A stretch of 64,000 nt of DNA from Rhizophagus clarus (Eukaryota > Glomeromycota > Glomeromycetes > Glomerales > Glomeraceae): assembly GCA_015698045.1 (NCBI GenBank), contig BLAL01000278.1, positions 124,001 through 188,000 of the forward strand. The letters run 5' to 3'. Of this stretch, positions 34,596 through 46,921 are shown piece by piece. Position 1 is the first letter of the stretch, and each line of letters opens with the position of its first letter. The position numbers and the translations under genes were made by a program. The notes below the pieces were generated by a model. The model was not told the origin of the DNA, did not search any database, and saw only the letters and a program-made list of their open reading frames with translations.

Positions 34596-37201
34596 TTTTT
34601 TTTTTTTTTTTTTACTGGTAAACAATTCAAATTTTATTTAAAATAGGATTTTAAGGTATATGTTGAAAAACTGATTAGGTCTTATAGTTTATAAAAAAAC
34701 TATATACGACTACAATTCTAGTTTATCCTAACTAATAAAAAATTTCTAAGAAATTAATTATCTGTTAAACCAGGTTAGATGATAAATAAAAGAAAGAATA
34801 AAAATACTACTTATCCAGAAACTGGACAAAATATTGAAAATAATCTAAAGTAAAAAATAAAATAAAAATAAATAAAATTATTATAAATAAATTCTTTCTA
34901 TCTAACTAGGTTCACATATACTATAAAATCCAATATATTTCTCCCGAAGTATATGTTATCTATTAATCCACCCAAATTAACATATTTATTAATTTGATTA
35001 GTTGATACTATTTTTTTCTGATTTTTATCATAACTTCTCATCTTTTTCATTTTTTTGGTGATCTTTTTTTCTTTTTCCTTTTTCTTCATTTTTTCACAAC
35101 GTGGTTTCCATATCTTTTTATGTAATATATCAAACACAAATTCTAAAAATTTTTTTCCTATTTCTATGATTTTTTTGTTTGATTTCCAATATTAGTTTTA
35201 ATTAGATCTGTTAATTCCAGTGAGAAAATTCCTTTAATTACATCAATGAAGGAAAGATTTTGATTATCATCAATTATTTTAAATATAGATAATTGCTCAA
35301 AATCTTCTATTCTTATTTCTATACTATTATCTGATATTTCATTTATTAATCTTATAAGATATTTTAAAACTATTTTTTGAATTGTTCTTAATATTTTTTT
35401 ATTCTTATTACATTTCCATACATGAATAAAAGTTTCTTTTTTCCTATTACATTGAACACATTTCCATTTTTTATATATATTATATTGAGATTTTTTCATC
35501 TGTTCAATGGTTGGTATTTCTTCCATTAATCTCTGGATTTTTATTCTTTTTCTTCTGCAATCTTTAAAAGTTGTTGTATAATAAGTTTCATTACCTTTTA
35601 GATATGCAAAGGTGATGTTCCAGTCTACTTGTAATTTCCTATATTTATTATTACGATTTTGATTTAAGAACTTTTCTAGACTTTTTGTACAGGTTATATT
35701 TGTCATAAATTTTCTAAGGTTTTTCTCTATAACTATATTTCTCCATTTTGGTACATATGGAATAATGTCTGTTGAACCTTTTATATTAATTCCCATTCTT
35801 CCTATATTTACATATTGTTCTTTTATTCTCTTATCTACTTCTTCATTATATTTATCTCCTGAATGAGCATTTATTTTTAATACATCAACTTTTAATTTTA
35901 ATTTTTTAATAATATCCATAATTGTTGCCCATAATGTATTATTTGAGGCTAATTTAAATATTTGTCTTGGAGTTAAATTATAATGTTTTTCTTTAATTAA
36001 CATAAAGTTATTAAATACTATTATGCTATCTGTGAAAATTTTAACTTCTCCATTTTCTGGTTGTACAACTAATGCAATTAATAATGCTAATGTTTCTGCT
36101 TTATTAGATGATATCCAATTTTCATATGTTGAATAAAATTCAGCTATTTCTATAAAGTTTTCATTATAAAAAATTGCGCCAAAAATTGATTCACATTCTT
36201 TAGTACCATTATTCTTGACAGAACCATCAATATATATTATATTATTCTTTATTAATTTTAATTTTTCTTTAATTATAATTAGTTTTTCACGATCTAATGA
36301 ATTATGTAAATATAATGAAATAATATCTTTGGCATTATTTTCTTCAATTCTACAATCATCTGCTATATATGCCATTGGTTCATAAGAAAATATTTCATTA
36401 CCATATAATAATTGCTCAATATTTGATAACTGGATATCTTCTAATATTATAGCATTATTTCCAAGATTCTTTATATTACATTTTCTGTTTTCTACGAAAA
36501 ACACTTTATCATTATTTTGCATTATTACACATTTATTTTTTTGTTTAAAATAAGTATCTTCATTTTTATTACATCCTTCACACTTTTTAATTATTATATT
36601 TATATCTTTATCATGAGAAATAATTTGATAATGTTGAATATAAGTTTCTCTTTGTTCCACTACAATTACTTTTCCTAATATTATATTATCTTTAATTGTC
36701 ATTACTATTCTTTTTGATGTTGGATCAGTTATTACTAAATATAATTCATAACCTTTTATATTTGTAATCATATCCATTTCTTGTAATTCTACTTTTATTT
36801 TACTATTTTCTTTACTATATGTTATTTCTTTTCTTATTTTATAATAATTTTTTGGTTCTGGTAACATTCGTCCTTTAATTCCTTTTTTAATATATTTCTT
36901 ATTATTCATTTCTTTCCAACTTAATAGCTTATCTCCTTTTAATGAAGTGATTTGATCTAAAAAAATTATATTATGTTTTTTCAAATCCTTAAAATTACTT
37001 ACATATGTTTCATCTGAAACTACTTCATAGATTTTCTTTTTACCTCCTTTTATTTTAAAATTATTAAACCAACTTTTTTCTATATTATCTTCAATACTTA
37101 AATTGTTTTTTCTTAATAATATTAAATTTTCAATTATAAAGTTATTTTTTATTTTTTTTTCTATTTTTTTTAATTTTTTAATATTTCTTAATGAGAACAC
37201 A
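34596..37201 (-). mobile_element. 5'-truncated LINE with 19-bp target duplication
   Basis: The direct repeat ATTACATATAGTATAAGCT lies at 34,577-34,595 and 37,202-37,220. A T run at 34,595-34,613 is the poly(A) tail of an element inserted on the minus strand. The interior is the C-terminal half of a LINE ORF2 and its 3' tail; the endonuclease and reverse transcriptase parts are absent, so the copy is 5'-truncated at 37,201. A perfect duplication, a pure tail and a long open frame indicate a recent insertion by target-primed reverse transcription. Confidence 0.93.
34898..37201 (-). pseudogene. LINE ORF2 C-terminal part with RNase H domain
   Basis: The frame is open from the truncation point at 37,201 down to 35,164 (about 678 codons). 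A post-RT region is followed by an RNase H type I domain: D in IIYIDGSVKN, E in SSNKAETLALL, D in KIFTDSIIVF and a final NAHSGDKYNEEVDKRI. A CxxC...HxWxC finger (CVQCNRKKETFIHVWKC) lies near the C-terminus. After the stop at 35,164 the usual tail (FLEFVFDILHKKIWKPRCEK) continues in another frame to 34,898, so an A-run near 35,170 has changed length by one base. RNase H degrades the RNA strand during element copying. There is no true start codon, because the element is truncated. Confidence 0.88.
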
Positions 37202-37220
37202 ATTACATATAGTATAAGCT

Positions 37221-39163
37221 ATATAATATTATAAAACGTTAAGACAATTTTCACATTATGCATTTCCTAAATCGGTTAATCAATTTCAAATTTGATCAAA
37301 ATACATATAGATGTTTGATGATCAACTATAACCAATTAATAGGTAAATTGAATATCTTTGGAATAGTATGATCACATCAAACGCTTTTTTATGCTAATTA
37401 AAAAAAATGATAGATCCAATTTTTTTATCGTTTAATTAAAAAAAATGATAAAAATGACTTTTTTTATCGTTTAATTAAAAAAATGATAAAAATGACTTTT
37501 TTTATCATTTAATTAAAAAAGAAAATGATAAAAATGACTTTTTTTATCATTTAATTAAAAAAGAAAATGATAAAAATGACTTTTTTTATCGTTCATATGC
37601 GCCAATTTGAGGAATTTGCCGATCATCAATTATGTGGCGCAGTACCAATTAAAATCGATCAAAACCGTCCCTACATAAGAAAAAATAAGCCAAAAAATAC
37701 TTAAAAAAACTTTTAAGACCTTTTCCAAAAAAATTTACCTCTTTAACCTGAAACCAGTAGAAGAAATTTCTAAAAAAAGGAATAAAAATATTATAAAATT
37801 AGTTTATTTAAAAAAAAAAGTAAGAATAAGCACCAGAATAATGATTTAACGAAAAAAAATTGATTGAAAAATAATTAATAACGAATATCAAATAGATTTT
37901 AACTAAATAAACTAATCAATATATAATTTAAATTCACTAAAACATCGTTATTAATCTTAGAATTATTTATTTATTGAAAGATTATTTTTGAATAATTTTG
38001 CTGCCTAAATAAATTTTTTTTTATAAACTATTGAAAAAAAAATAAAAAAATAGCTCCAAGTTATATTTAATGTAAAATAACTACTAATATACTTGCCAAA
38101 ATTCTCAACTTACATAATGTAAAAACTGGTGGAAAAGTTTGATGGGGAAGTTGATGGGGAGTTTAATATGGAGTTTACGAAAGAAAAAAATTTTTTAACG
38201 CTACTTTTGTTAAAGTAATTTCTCGATATTTGTGTCATATAATCATGTAGCACAAGAGTGATCCTTTTTGTAAAACTTATTTAACTTAATTTTTATCTAA
38301 TTATCATCAAATTCCTTAATTTAGGCTAATTTTGTTAATTCCGAAAATCGGCGGATATATTAATTAAAAAAATAATAAAACCAATTTTTTTTATCATTTA
38401 ATTAAAAAAAATAATAAAAACGTTTTTTTATTGTTAAAAAAAAATGTTTTTTTTAATAGTTTTATTAAAAAAAATGGTTTTTATTTTTTTTTAAAAAAAA
38501 TGCGATTTTTTAATCATTTTAATTAAAAAAAATGATTCTTCTAATCATTTTTTTTTAATAATCACTTTTTAAAAAATATAAAACCATTTTATTTATGACT
38601 TCTTTAATTGTTTTAATTAAAAAAAATGATTTTTTCACGATTTAATTAAAAAGCTCATTTTTTAAATACTTTAATCAAAAAAAGAATGCTGTATCAGTAT
38701 TTTAATAAAATAGTTTCGTAACAGTTTTTTTTCATAGTTTAATGAAAACTATTGCAAAAAATGTTTTTCTTGATGATGAAGCCTGAGTCAACTTGACAAA
38801 AAATTTAGAAATCTAATTTTTTTTTAAAAAAAATTGAATCCGAATTTTTTTTATTGAAAAAAAATAGATCAATAAACCAACCAGTAAATTATCTGGATTA
38901 AAGAGTAAGCATTAAAATTAAATTTTTTAAGTTCAATTTGATAAAAAAAAGTTTGTTTAGTGATATTTTTTTTAATTTATTTTAATAAAAAAATGTTTAC
39001 TCAATATTTTTTTTATTCAGTTTAATAAAAATGTTAAAAGTTTCTTCTTTAATGTTTTTAATGCATTTCATTAAATAAATGTTAATAAAAAAAGTTAAAA
39101 GTGGTATCTAGCATTTTTAATGCAGTTTAATAAAAAAACTATTAAAAATATTATTTTTTTAAG
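37221..39163. other. Gene-free DNA with AATTAAAAAAAATGAT repeats
   Basis: 37,395-37,590 is a tandem array of about 40-50 bp with TTTAATTAAAAAAAATGATA and AAAATGACTTTTTTTATC words. Looser copies run through 38,340-38,760 and 38,930-39,140. Around 37,600 and 38,100-38,340 the DNA is unique and non-coding. Confidence 0.6.
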
Positions 39164-39608
39164 TAGTATTACGATCTGGACCATGTCAATCCATCAATCT
39201 GGCAGATTAATCTGATCCAAAGCGTTTCAGATCATTTATTAGAATTCAGTCAGATAATGGATGAATCTGAATAAAAAAGCGGATGGGTCTGGATGATCCG
39301 TTAAATCATAATTCTGGTCAGACTTATAGTGCCAGCCAAATTTATAAGTTTGTGTAATACAAAAATTAACACAAAAAATTTTTGTTTAAAATTTTTTACA
39401 CAATGGCTAAATATTTATCTGTGATTACGTGATATTATAATTCAGGCTAAAATTACAAAGTTGGCCTGAGTTACAAATTTAACGGATGATCCAGATGAAA
39501 TCTGCAGATTCCCAAATGAATCTGTGAATCTGTGATGGCTATCCAGATCAACTAAATTAATCTGAATTGAACAAAACAGATCACAGATTCATCCAGATCG
39601 TAACACTA
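39164..39608. mobile_element. hAT-type MITE, 445 bp, 8-bp target duplication
   Basis: The ends TAGTATTACGATCTGGA and, inverted, TAGTGTTACGATCTGGA match at 16 of 17. The exact 8-bp direct repeat TTTTTAAG flanks it (39,156-39,163 and 39,609-39,616). The interior is full of ATCTGGATGATCC-type subterminal words. The TAG start and 8-bp duplication fit hAT. It carries no coding sequence. Confidence 0.9.
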
Positions 39609-39850
39609 TTTTTAAGTTGTAATGTCAAAGATTAAAGTAGAATCATCTATAATAGTGATTTGATCCTATTTTAGCTTAATTCAGATAGATCCTTAATGCA
39701 GATTGAATTCAGATATCTGCATCTTATAATTTTTAAGAGGATGGATCTGTCAATAAATCCAGATAGTGATATCTGGATGATCACCTGAATGATAAAGAAT
39801 TACCATTTACCAGTTATCAAGACTGTTAATAATTCATGTTTAATTGATTA

Positions 39851-40226
39851 GGGGCATGCCAGAAATCAGCTGATTTCTTTCAATTAGTAGTTCTTACCCC
39901 CCACCCCCCACCTGATCACATTTTGATTGGTTAAAAAAATATATAATAATATATATAATTATATTTATATAAATAACTCGTAATCTAGTAATCCAATATT
40001 TATGAATTTTTATTTGTTTTATAGCTTTTGATAAGCCCTACAAAATAAAAAAAAGTTTAGTTAAATTGAGCTATTAGATGGCAAGATAATTGCAAAAAAC
40101 TATTTTAATATATAAATAGTAATAATATATTATATATATTATATAATTTATAGCCAATCATAGGAACCTGATTTTTAGGTTAGCCCCCCACCCCCTTATT
40201 AAATCAGCTGATTTCTGGCACGCCCC
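39851..40226. mobile_element. Harbinger-like MITE, 376 bp, nested in the hAT
   Basis: Inverted repeats of 26 bp with one mismatch begin GGGGCATGCCAGAAATCAGC. The trinucleotide TTA flanks both sides (39,848-39,850 and 40,227-40,229), the PIF/Harbinger target. C-runs (CCCCCCACCCCCC near 39.90 kb, CCCCCCACCCCC near 40.19 kb) sit symmetrically inside. It is non-coding. Confidence 0.9.
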
Positions 40227-40369
40227 TTATATAATATATACCCCTTTTTATTTCCTTCTTTATTCAATTTTCATGAGTTAATTGATTATCATTAAATCAC
40301 TTTTTCTTTTGAAATATTATTTTTTTTATTAAATAAAATTAAATAAAATCAATAAATAATAATATAAAA

Positions 40370-42258
40370 ATGTCTAATAGTATTCAAGATAAAAATATTG
40401 ATAAAGTAATTGATCAAAATCTTTTAGAAAAAGAAAAAGATAATACTAATCTCCTATAAAGCTTAAGGAAATTTTTTGGCTAATTATACAGCGGACAGCA
40501 TAAATTAAGCACCATTTTCAAAGTTAATTTACAATATAAATTATAAATACCAGCATAATAAATTTATATTTATTTTAAAGATGAGACTTAAAATAACATT
40601 TTAAAAGCATTTTTTTATTTAATTAATAATACAGTTTTGTAAAAATCACTTGGTTTATAAAAAAGTGAATTTTCAACTTTTTAACTAAGATAGATACAAC
40701 AAAATAAATGCAGAATCTGATTCTTTAAGTCATAAATAGGTTAAGTTCCAAAAATCTTAAAGATTGAATCATTAGTTATTAAGAAAATAAACTTTAAAAA
40801 TCATGTAGATCACTAAAAAAATATGAATTTTATAATTATTAATACTGATACCAATTAATTCAGTTCAGTATCAGTTTTTGCAAAAACTGAACTGATCAGA
40901 ATCCTCATGGATGTGTAACAGCCATTATTACTAATAATGGTTCAAACATGAAGGCAGCATTCCCTATTTTGACTTAAAAAGACCAGTGTGAAGATATTCA
41001 AAGACATTCTTGTGTTGTACATACACTCCAGCTATTTATTGGAAAAGACTTAGCACCTGTAGAAATTTTAGCTGCATGTGTAAAAGGAATAATTAATTTT
41101 TTCTCAACACAAAAACAGATAGAAAGATTGGAAGCAGTACAGCGTAAATTGGGATATGAAGATGTAATGCATTGTATACAGGATGTACAGACGTGCTGGA
41201 ATTCTTCATACTATGCCTGGAATAGGCTTTTTTACCTCAAGAATACAATTATCCAACTACAGACTAATCTTTATACAAGTACAAATAGAGAAGACAGAAA
41301 AGATGGTAATAAACTAAAAAAAATCATGTTAACTGATGATGAATGGAATTTATTAGACCAATTGGTTGATATTTTAATTCCATTTGAGGAAGCAATATGA
41401 TATTGTTCTGGAAATACATATATAACATTTAGTAAAATAATATTAACCATTAAGGAGCTTATTTTCAATTTAGCTACTAATTCAATAGATTCGCCATCCA
41501 ACGATGTTGCTTATAATAACAAAAATACAATATTTGAAGAAACTGAATTAGAAGTTGATAGTGAAGAAATTATAAGCCACATTATCAAAAAGAGAATTTC
41601 TATTAAGGATCTGTTAAATACTGAAGGAGTTTTACTTAAAGTAAAGAATAATATTTACAATGCGTTGCTTTATTATTGGAATACTCCAAGTGTTATGGAT
41701 TAATGGCTACTTTATTGAACCCACATTACAAGGAATTAGATTTGGAACTAGAAAATAAAAAAGATGAAATAATTCAAAAACTTCATGATGAGTTTAATGA
41801 AATGAATTCTGATAATTTGAATAAATCAACACCAGTAATGCCTGTAACAGAACCATATAATACAACTGTACCAGTTTCAGATGCAGAAACTTCATTGTGA
41901 TCACAAAAAGAATATCATAAGCGTCATCAAAATAAGAATAAAAAAATAAGTACTAATCATCGATAAAGTAAGTAATTATTTGTCAATGTCAGTTGTATTA
42001 GAAACTGAGAATCCATTAGATTGGTGGCAGATTCGTAAAGAAATTTTTTCAAACCTATCACAAATTGCTCGCAAGTACCTTGGAGTTCTGGCTACATCCG
42101 TATCCAGTGAAATACTATTTTTCCATACTGATTCTCTAATTTCAGTAAAGAGAATTCGTTTAGATACAAGTTTAGTAGAATAGATGTTATTTTTAAAAAG
42201 GAATATTTGTTCAATGAAAGTTTTTGCGAAAAAGTGGGATGAAGTTGATGAATGTTAA
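40370..42258 (+). pseudogene. hAT transposase, decayed
   Basis: An ATG at 40,370 begins MSNSIQDKNIDKVIDQNLLE, then coding stops at about 40,457 and 40.46-40.9 kb is non-coding, so the BED finger and first catalytic Asp are missing. Coding resumes with ITNNGSNMKAAF (hAT normally has DNGSN here, so the second catalytic Asp reads Asn). HSCVVHTLQLFIGKDL follows (the CxxH block), then AVQRKLGYEDVMHCIQDVQT with CWNSSYYAW, and the C-terminal dimerisation region NPLDWWQIRKEIFSNLSQIA with KYLGVLATSVSSE. Stops occur near 40,977, 41,398, 41,898 and 42,181, with frame changes near 41.69 and 41.97 kb. It is inactive. Confidence 0.85.
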
Positions 42259-42649
42259 TTACTTTTTCCTTTTTTCATAATCTTTTACAGTTTTACTATG
42301 TAATAAAAAATTAAGAATAAATGAAAACATGAAATAAAGAATTGGTTTTGTGTAATAACGTAATTAAATATAATTACAAAAAAAATTTATTTTTATAATT
42401 AAAATAAACATCGCAATGAATTGTATCAAAAAAAAAATTTTTTTAACCAATAAAATTTAAAGATTTAAGGATGATCTGTTAAAATTCGAATTAGAATAGA
42501 TCCAGATATATTCTCATTTAAGGATCTATCTGGAATTGAGGATCAATCCATAAATTTTCATATCTGGATTGCCATCTGAATTAGATGAATAAACTTGGGA
42601 TAGGATCTGGATGACCTTTTAAAAATAGGATCAGATTACTAATCTATAA

Positions 42650-42896
42650 GCATTTTGATAAAAAAAAATGCTTGTTTACATTTTTAAATACATTTTAATA
42701 AAAAACATTTGTTTTTTATGGCAATTACCCTATTATATTGGTTATATTGATTCATTGAATCATAATTCAGTAAATACATTGGCATTTGTACTTCCTAACT
42801 CCCCTCTGAACATGAATTCTTGTTTATATTAGCTATAAATATGACCAAGCTACAGATATATCTGATCCCTTAATTTTTTTATTTTGAAATTTACAA
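42650..42896. other. Intergenic stretch 3' of the hAT
   Basis: AT-rich, with ATTTTGATAAAAAAAAATGC-like words. It may hold the promoter of the following reading frame. No motif can be assigned. Confidence 0.35.
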
Positions 42897-43475
42897 ATGG
42901 GAACAAGTGGTCTTACAATTGTTCATGAATGTAAAGCTAAACAAAAAAATGGAGAAACAAGTGTATTGGGTGGACCATGTAAAAGTCAATACTTTTATGA
43001 ATATTATATTACTGTTTGACAATGACATGATGGGTATGTTGAAGGATGTGGTTTAGGAATATGGTTGGTTAATTTTCTATGCAAATTCAAAGACAACTTA
43101 AGAAATAATTCGCCAGCATATCTTGATACTGGCATTTTTGCAGCTAAATTAATAAAAGACTTCATGATGAGTGAATATGATGCATGTATTATTTCTTTCA
43201 TGTTTCTAGAGAAATTATTCACAGATCCCCCTGATTTCACATATATAATTACCACTACATTACAATCAGAATTTGATAATTCCAACATGTTAAGCATGTT
43301 AAATTTCAAAGAAATTATTCTAACAGTAAGACCAGAAAAATTTTTGGGAAAGTATGAATATTATTGTAAACAGATGAAAGAAAATAAGAAATCATTTGTA
43401 AAGATTAATTATGGAGATGATGAGGTGATAAATAAGGGGTATTTTTCAGAAGATCAACTTTTATCAAATTTGTAA
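42897..43475 (+). pseudogene. Host-type gene of a Glomeromycotina family (MGTxGL start), two stops
   Basis: The ATG at 42,897 reads MGTSGLTIVHECKAKQKNGE and the same frame runs to TAA at 43,473-43,475 (about 192 codons). Two TGA codons flank a CAA at about 43,017-43,025. In related proteins I recall a WDGYPEG-like motif after aromatic residues, and here the reading is HDGYVEGCGLGIWL right after the TGAs, so both may be former TGG codons. No catalytic motif is known to me for this family. The rest (AYLDTGIFAAKLIKDFMMSE to QLLSNL) is open and well coded, suggesting recent loss. Confidence 0.6.
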
Positions 43476-43479
43476 AAGA

Positions 43480-44102
43480 TATATTATTTAGAGTGAATTT
43501 ATTTAACGCACCTGCGTTGCAACGCATCCTTCCTTTTTTGTAAATTGTTTATGTTGATCAACCAGCTTATACACCGCACCCCCCTTAAAATGACAATGAT
43601 AAACATAAAAAATTTCTTAAAATGGCAATGATAAACATAAAATTTGCAACGCGTGGGCGGTAAATAAATTATTTCTATTATTTATTTAATATTAATTTAA
43701 TAAATTTTTTTTTATATTGTATCAGTTAATTAAGCATTAATTTAAATTCAAATACACATATACATTATATATTGTTTGATGATGATGTAAATAAAAATAA
43801 ATTTGGTAATTTAATTTAATAATTGATAAATTAATACAATATAAAAAAATTATTTAAAATACAAACTAAGTAACTTGTAAAATATTTTATTACTCTATTC
43901 TTAGTGTTTAAACAATTCCAGATAAAGTAAAAAATAAATATATTTGATACTTGTACATATACAAATTACAAAAAAAGTGAATTACTTAAATTACAAAGTA
44001 AAAAACTTATAAATAACATACGATTATACTACTTTAGCCTTAGTGTTTAAATAATAATAATAAAAATAAAATAAAATAATTATATCACTTAAAACGAAAA
44101 AA
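43480..44102. other. Gene-free stretch
   Basis: Contains a 14-bp perfect palindrome TGCGTTGCAACGCA at about 43,521-43,534 and a local duplication of AATGACAATGATAAACATAA / AATGGCAATGATAAACATAA. Two diverged copies of CTTAGTGTTTAAA lie near 43.90 and 44.04 kb. No gene. Confidence 0.45.
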
Positions 44103-45163
44103 GAGTAAATTTATACATCATCTCCCGTGATAAATTTTATTCATTGCCCTCATCACATGATTTGTAATTATAAATTATTTGGATTTTAAAAGTTTATCAA
44201 CCTTTGATCCAAAAAAATCACAATAAAGTAGAGAAAAAAAGAATAAAATTTGACAAAAAGAAGGAAAAAAGAAGAGAAGATTAAAGAAATAAAAGGGAAG
44301 AAAAAGAAAGAAAAGGGAACGATAAAGAAGGAGAAATGAAAAAGGGACAAAATGGGACGAAAAAAAGGAAAATAAGAATAGAAGAACAAAAAAAAGGAGA
44401 AAATGAAAAAGAATAAGGTATAAATAAGAGTAAGAATTAAAAAAAGTGATGAAAAAATAAAATATAATGAGATGAAAAGGAAGAAATAAAAAAAAATGTA
44501 TAAAAAACAAATAAGAAGTGTATGGAAAACAAAAAAGTGGAAGGAAGTGTCAAGTGTATAAGAAACGAAAAAAAGTATACAGGAATCAAAAAAGAAGAGT
44601 ATGGAATTGAAAAAGTGTATGAGATGAAAAAAGCGTACATAAATTGAAAAAAGAGTGTATAGAATAAAAAGACAAAAAAATAGTATTTAAAACGAAAAGA
44701 GTGAGAGAAGTGAAAATAAAATGTGAAGGGAAAAAGGAACACGAGAGGAATGAAAAAAAGGCGTGAGGCTGGGATGAGTAAAAGATCAAGGGAAATAAAA
44801 AAAAGGGCGAGAGGAATGAGAAAAAGAGAAAGGAAACGAGAAAAAAAGTGAAGGATATAAAAAAAAGAGTGCGAGAGAGAAATGAATGAAAAGAAATGGT
44901 AAAGATTAAATTGTTAGTATTATTTAAAAGTAAAAAAGTAACAGAAAATGAGATAAACTGAAATAAATATTCACCTCGATTAATACAGCAATTAATCCTA
45001 TTATCCAAAATTTTGATTAATCTAAGAAGCATGAGAAACGAAGAAACCTAGTAAAGTGTATAAATGAATAAATTTAAACAAATAAATAAACAAATTATCC
45101 AATCAAATTTTAAATAATAAATTACGCACTAGGGGATAGCGAGTGTGATGAATAAATTTACTC
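44103..45163 (-). mobile_element. TIR element with purine-rich top strand (1.06 kb)
   Basis: The ends GAGTAAATTTATACATCA and, inverted, GAGTAAATTTATTCATCA match at 17 of 18. The interior 44,170-44,930 is almost entirely purine on + (AAAAAGAAGGAAAAAAGAAG type), so pyrimidine on -, giving long Phe/Ser/Leu-rich frames on the minus strand that I read as composition artefacts. It is built like the elements at 46.9-48.2 and 53.1-54.8 kb. There is no transposase. A target duplication is not clear. Confidence 0.6.
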
Positions 45164-45300
45164 AAAATAAAAGATACCATAAATCTGAATTAATTTTGGT
45201 CAGATTTAATATCTAAATATGATAATTAAATAAATTAATTAATTTCATATAAAATAATTGCAAAATTACTTTTTTTTTGTTTATATTACATTTGTATATA

Positions 45301-46508
45301 TTACATACCTGGTGACTTTATATTATTAATTATACAACCTAAACATTCACTATCTACAATTTCATTCAAATTTTTACTATTATCAACTAATATATAATTT
45401 AAGCGTTCACTTTTTAGAATTTCATCCACTTTTCTACTAGTAAAATCAAGCAAGCGACTTGTATGATATGCTTGTGGATGAGATTTAGTAATAAAATTAT
45501 TGTTTCCAATTGGAGCATTTATAAATTCCATAATGTTGCTTTTTAATTCTTTACCAATTTCATCATCAACATGAAAAATCCAGCCTGCAATAATTTCACT
45601 TACTTCTTAGCAGATGGCCTTTTTAATGAATTCTCATTCCAACATTTTTTCATCAAATCTACATAACATCGTGAAATGTTTTTTATAATTTTAGGACGTT
45701 TACCTTTACAAATACTTAAACTGAGTTGAAGATCATGTGCTCTATCATTAAATGGTAAAACTCCAGACGTGAATTCTCACATGATCATAGAAAAACTATA
45801 TATAACACTAGCTGGAGTATATGGTTTGCCTCTTAAAACTTCAGGTACCATAAATGGAATAACACCAAAAATATCATCTTTTTTCAAAAAAGATTTTATG
45901 GGTTGACATAATCCTAAATTACTAATAAAAACTTCATCCTTAACTTCCTCATCCTCTTTATCCTCATGATTTAAAATATTGCTATCATGAAAATCACAGT
46001 GAACAAGATATTGCTCATGTATTTCAGTAAGGCCAGAAATAATTTTATATAGCATGAATAATTTTTGATCCAATTATATTCAATGATTTTTGTTAAATTC
46101 TCTTTTAAATTACCTTTATTTGCAAAATCAATTACCACCAAATAATTCAAAGTATCTGGGTTTTTTGTAAATCCATATAAATAAATAATTCTGCCTGAAT
46201 TCATGGCAATTCCACTATAAAAAAATTGAAATTAGATATATTAATATAAATGACATATATTAATTAAAAAACAAACAATATATTATTATACTTTATTTAA
46301 GAATTCATCTAAATTTTCATTCAAATTATTGAGACATTTAAGAGCTACTTCAATATTTTTATCTTTTGATAACCAAATGGCCTTATATATAGTACCAAAT
46401 CCTCCTTTATCAAGATATTTAACATTTTCAAATTTGTTGTAAGGAATCCATTTAAATCCTTTTTCTTCAATAAATTTATCTAAAATTGTATTTTCACATT
46501 TTCCAAAT
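45301..46508 (-). pseudogene. Protein kinase (tyrosine-kinase-like family of Glomeromycotina), broken
   Basis: Read on -, an exon begins at 46,508 after an AG and encodes FGKCENTILDKFIEEKGFKW, then the glycine loop LDKGGFGTIYKAIWL with ATP-site VALK. After an intron ending TTTTTTATAG the next exon carries the hinge, the catalytic loop HCDFHDSNIL, a degenerate DFG (SNLGLC), the PEVLRGKPYTPAS activation end and the C-lobe. Lesions are a one-base loss near 46.07 kb (NWIKN versus the WDQKLF frame), a TGA for the Trp of the IMWEF motif near 45.78 kb, and a one-base loss near 45.61 kb. The last codons SPG are followed by GTATGT, so a further exon may once have followed. HCDFHDSN lacks the usual HRD Arg, as is normal in this expanded family. 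Confidence 0.8.
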
Positions 46509-46921
46509 CTACATGTAATTTAATAATTAAAACATATTAAAATTTATATTAAAATTCAAATTTAATAAAAAAGTAATATAATGACTTACTCAAAAATTTA
46601 ATAATTTATGCTTATATTTTATAACTTACCAACTAAGTAATAAATAGTATTTTTTAAATAAAGATCGAATTTGGTTAATTAAAATATAAATAATTAATTA
46701 ATTATCATAAAAATAAATAATAACTTACAAGAATCTAAAATAAATCATAGAATTTAAGTTTAAATTAGTTGCAAATATCATATAAATATGTAATAATAGA
46801 ATACGACTTACTGTCTAAAATAAATTAACAAATATTTTTAAGTAAAGAATTTAGTTAATTTAAATTATAAGTAAATATCATATAGATATGTAATAAATAA
46901 CTTACTCTCTATTATTAAATA

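Larger units (their letters stand above)
39653..42641 (+). mobile_element. Full-length hAT transposon, decayed, 8-bp target duplication
   Basis: The ends TAGTGATTTGATCCTATTTT and, inverted, TAGTAATCTGATCCTATTTT match at 18 of 20. The exact direct repeat ATCTATAA flanks the element (39,645-39,652 and 42,642-42,649). CAGATAGATCCTTAA subterminal words occur near both ends in opposite orientation. It contains a broken hAT transposase and a nested Harbinger-like MITE at 39,851-40,226. Confidence 0.93.

Noticed and set aside
43521-43534. Second Helitron terminus
   Set aside because: The perfect palindrome TGCGTTGCAACGCA lacks a loop and no CTRR follows at the right distance on either strand.
44175-45032. 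Minus-strand Phe/Ser-rich frames as membrane proteins
   Set aside because: Complement of a purine-rich tract; overlapping frames all open.
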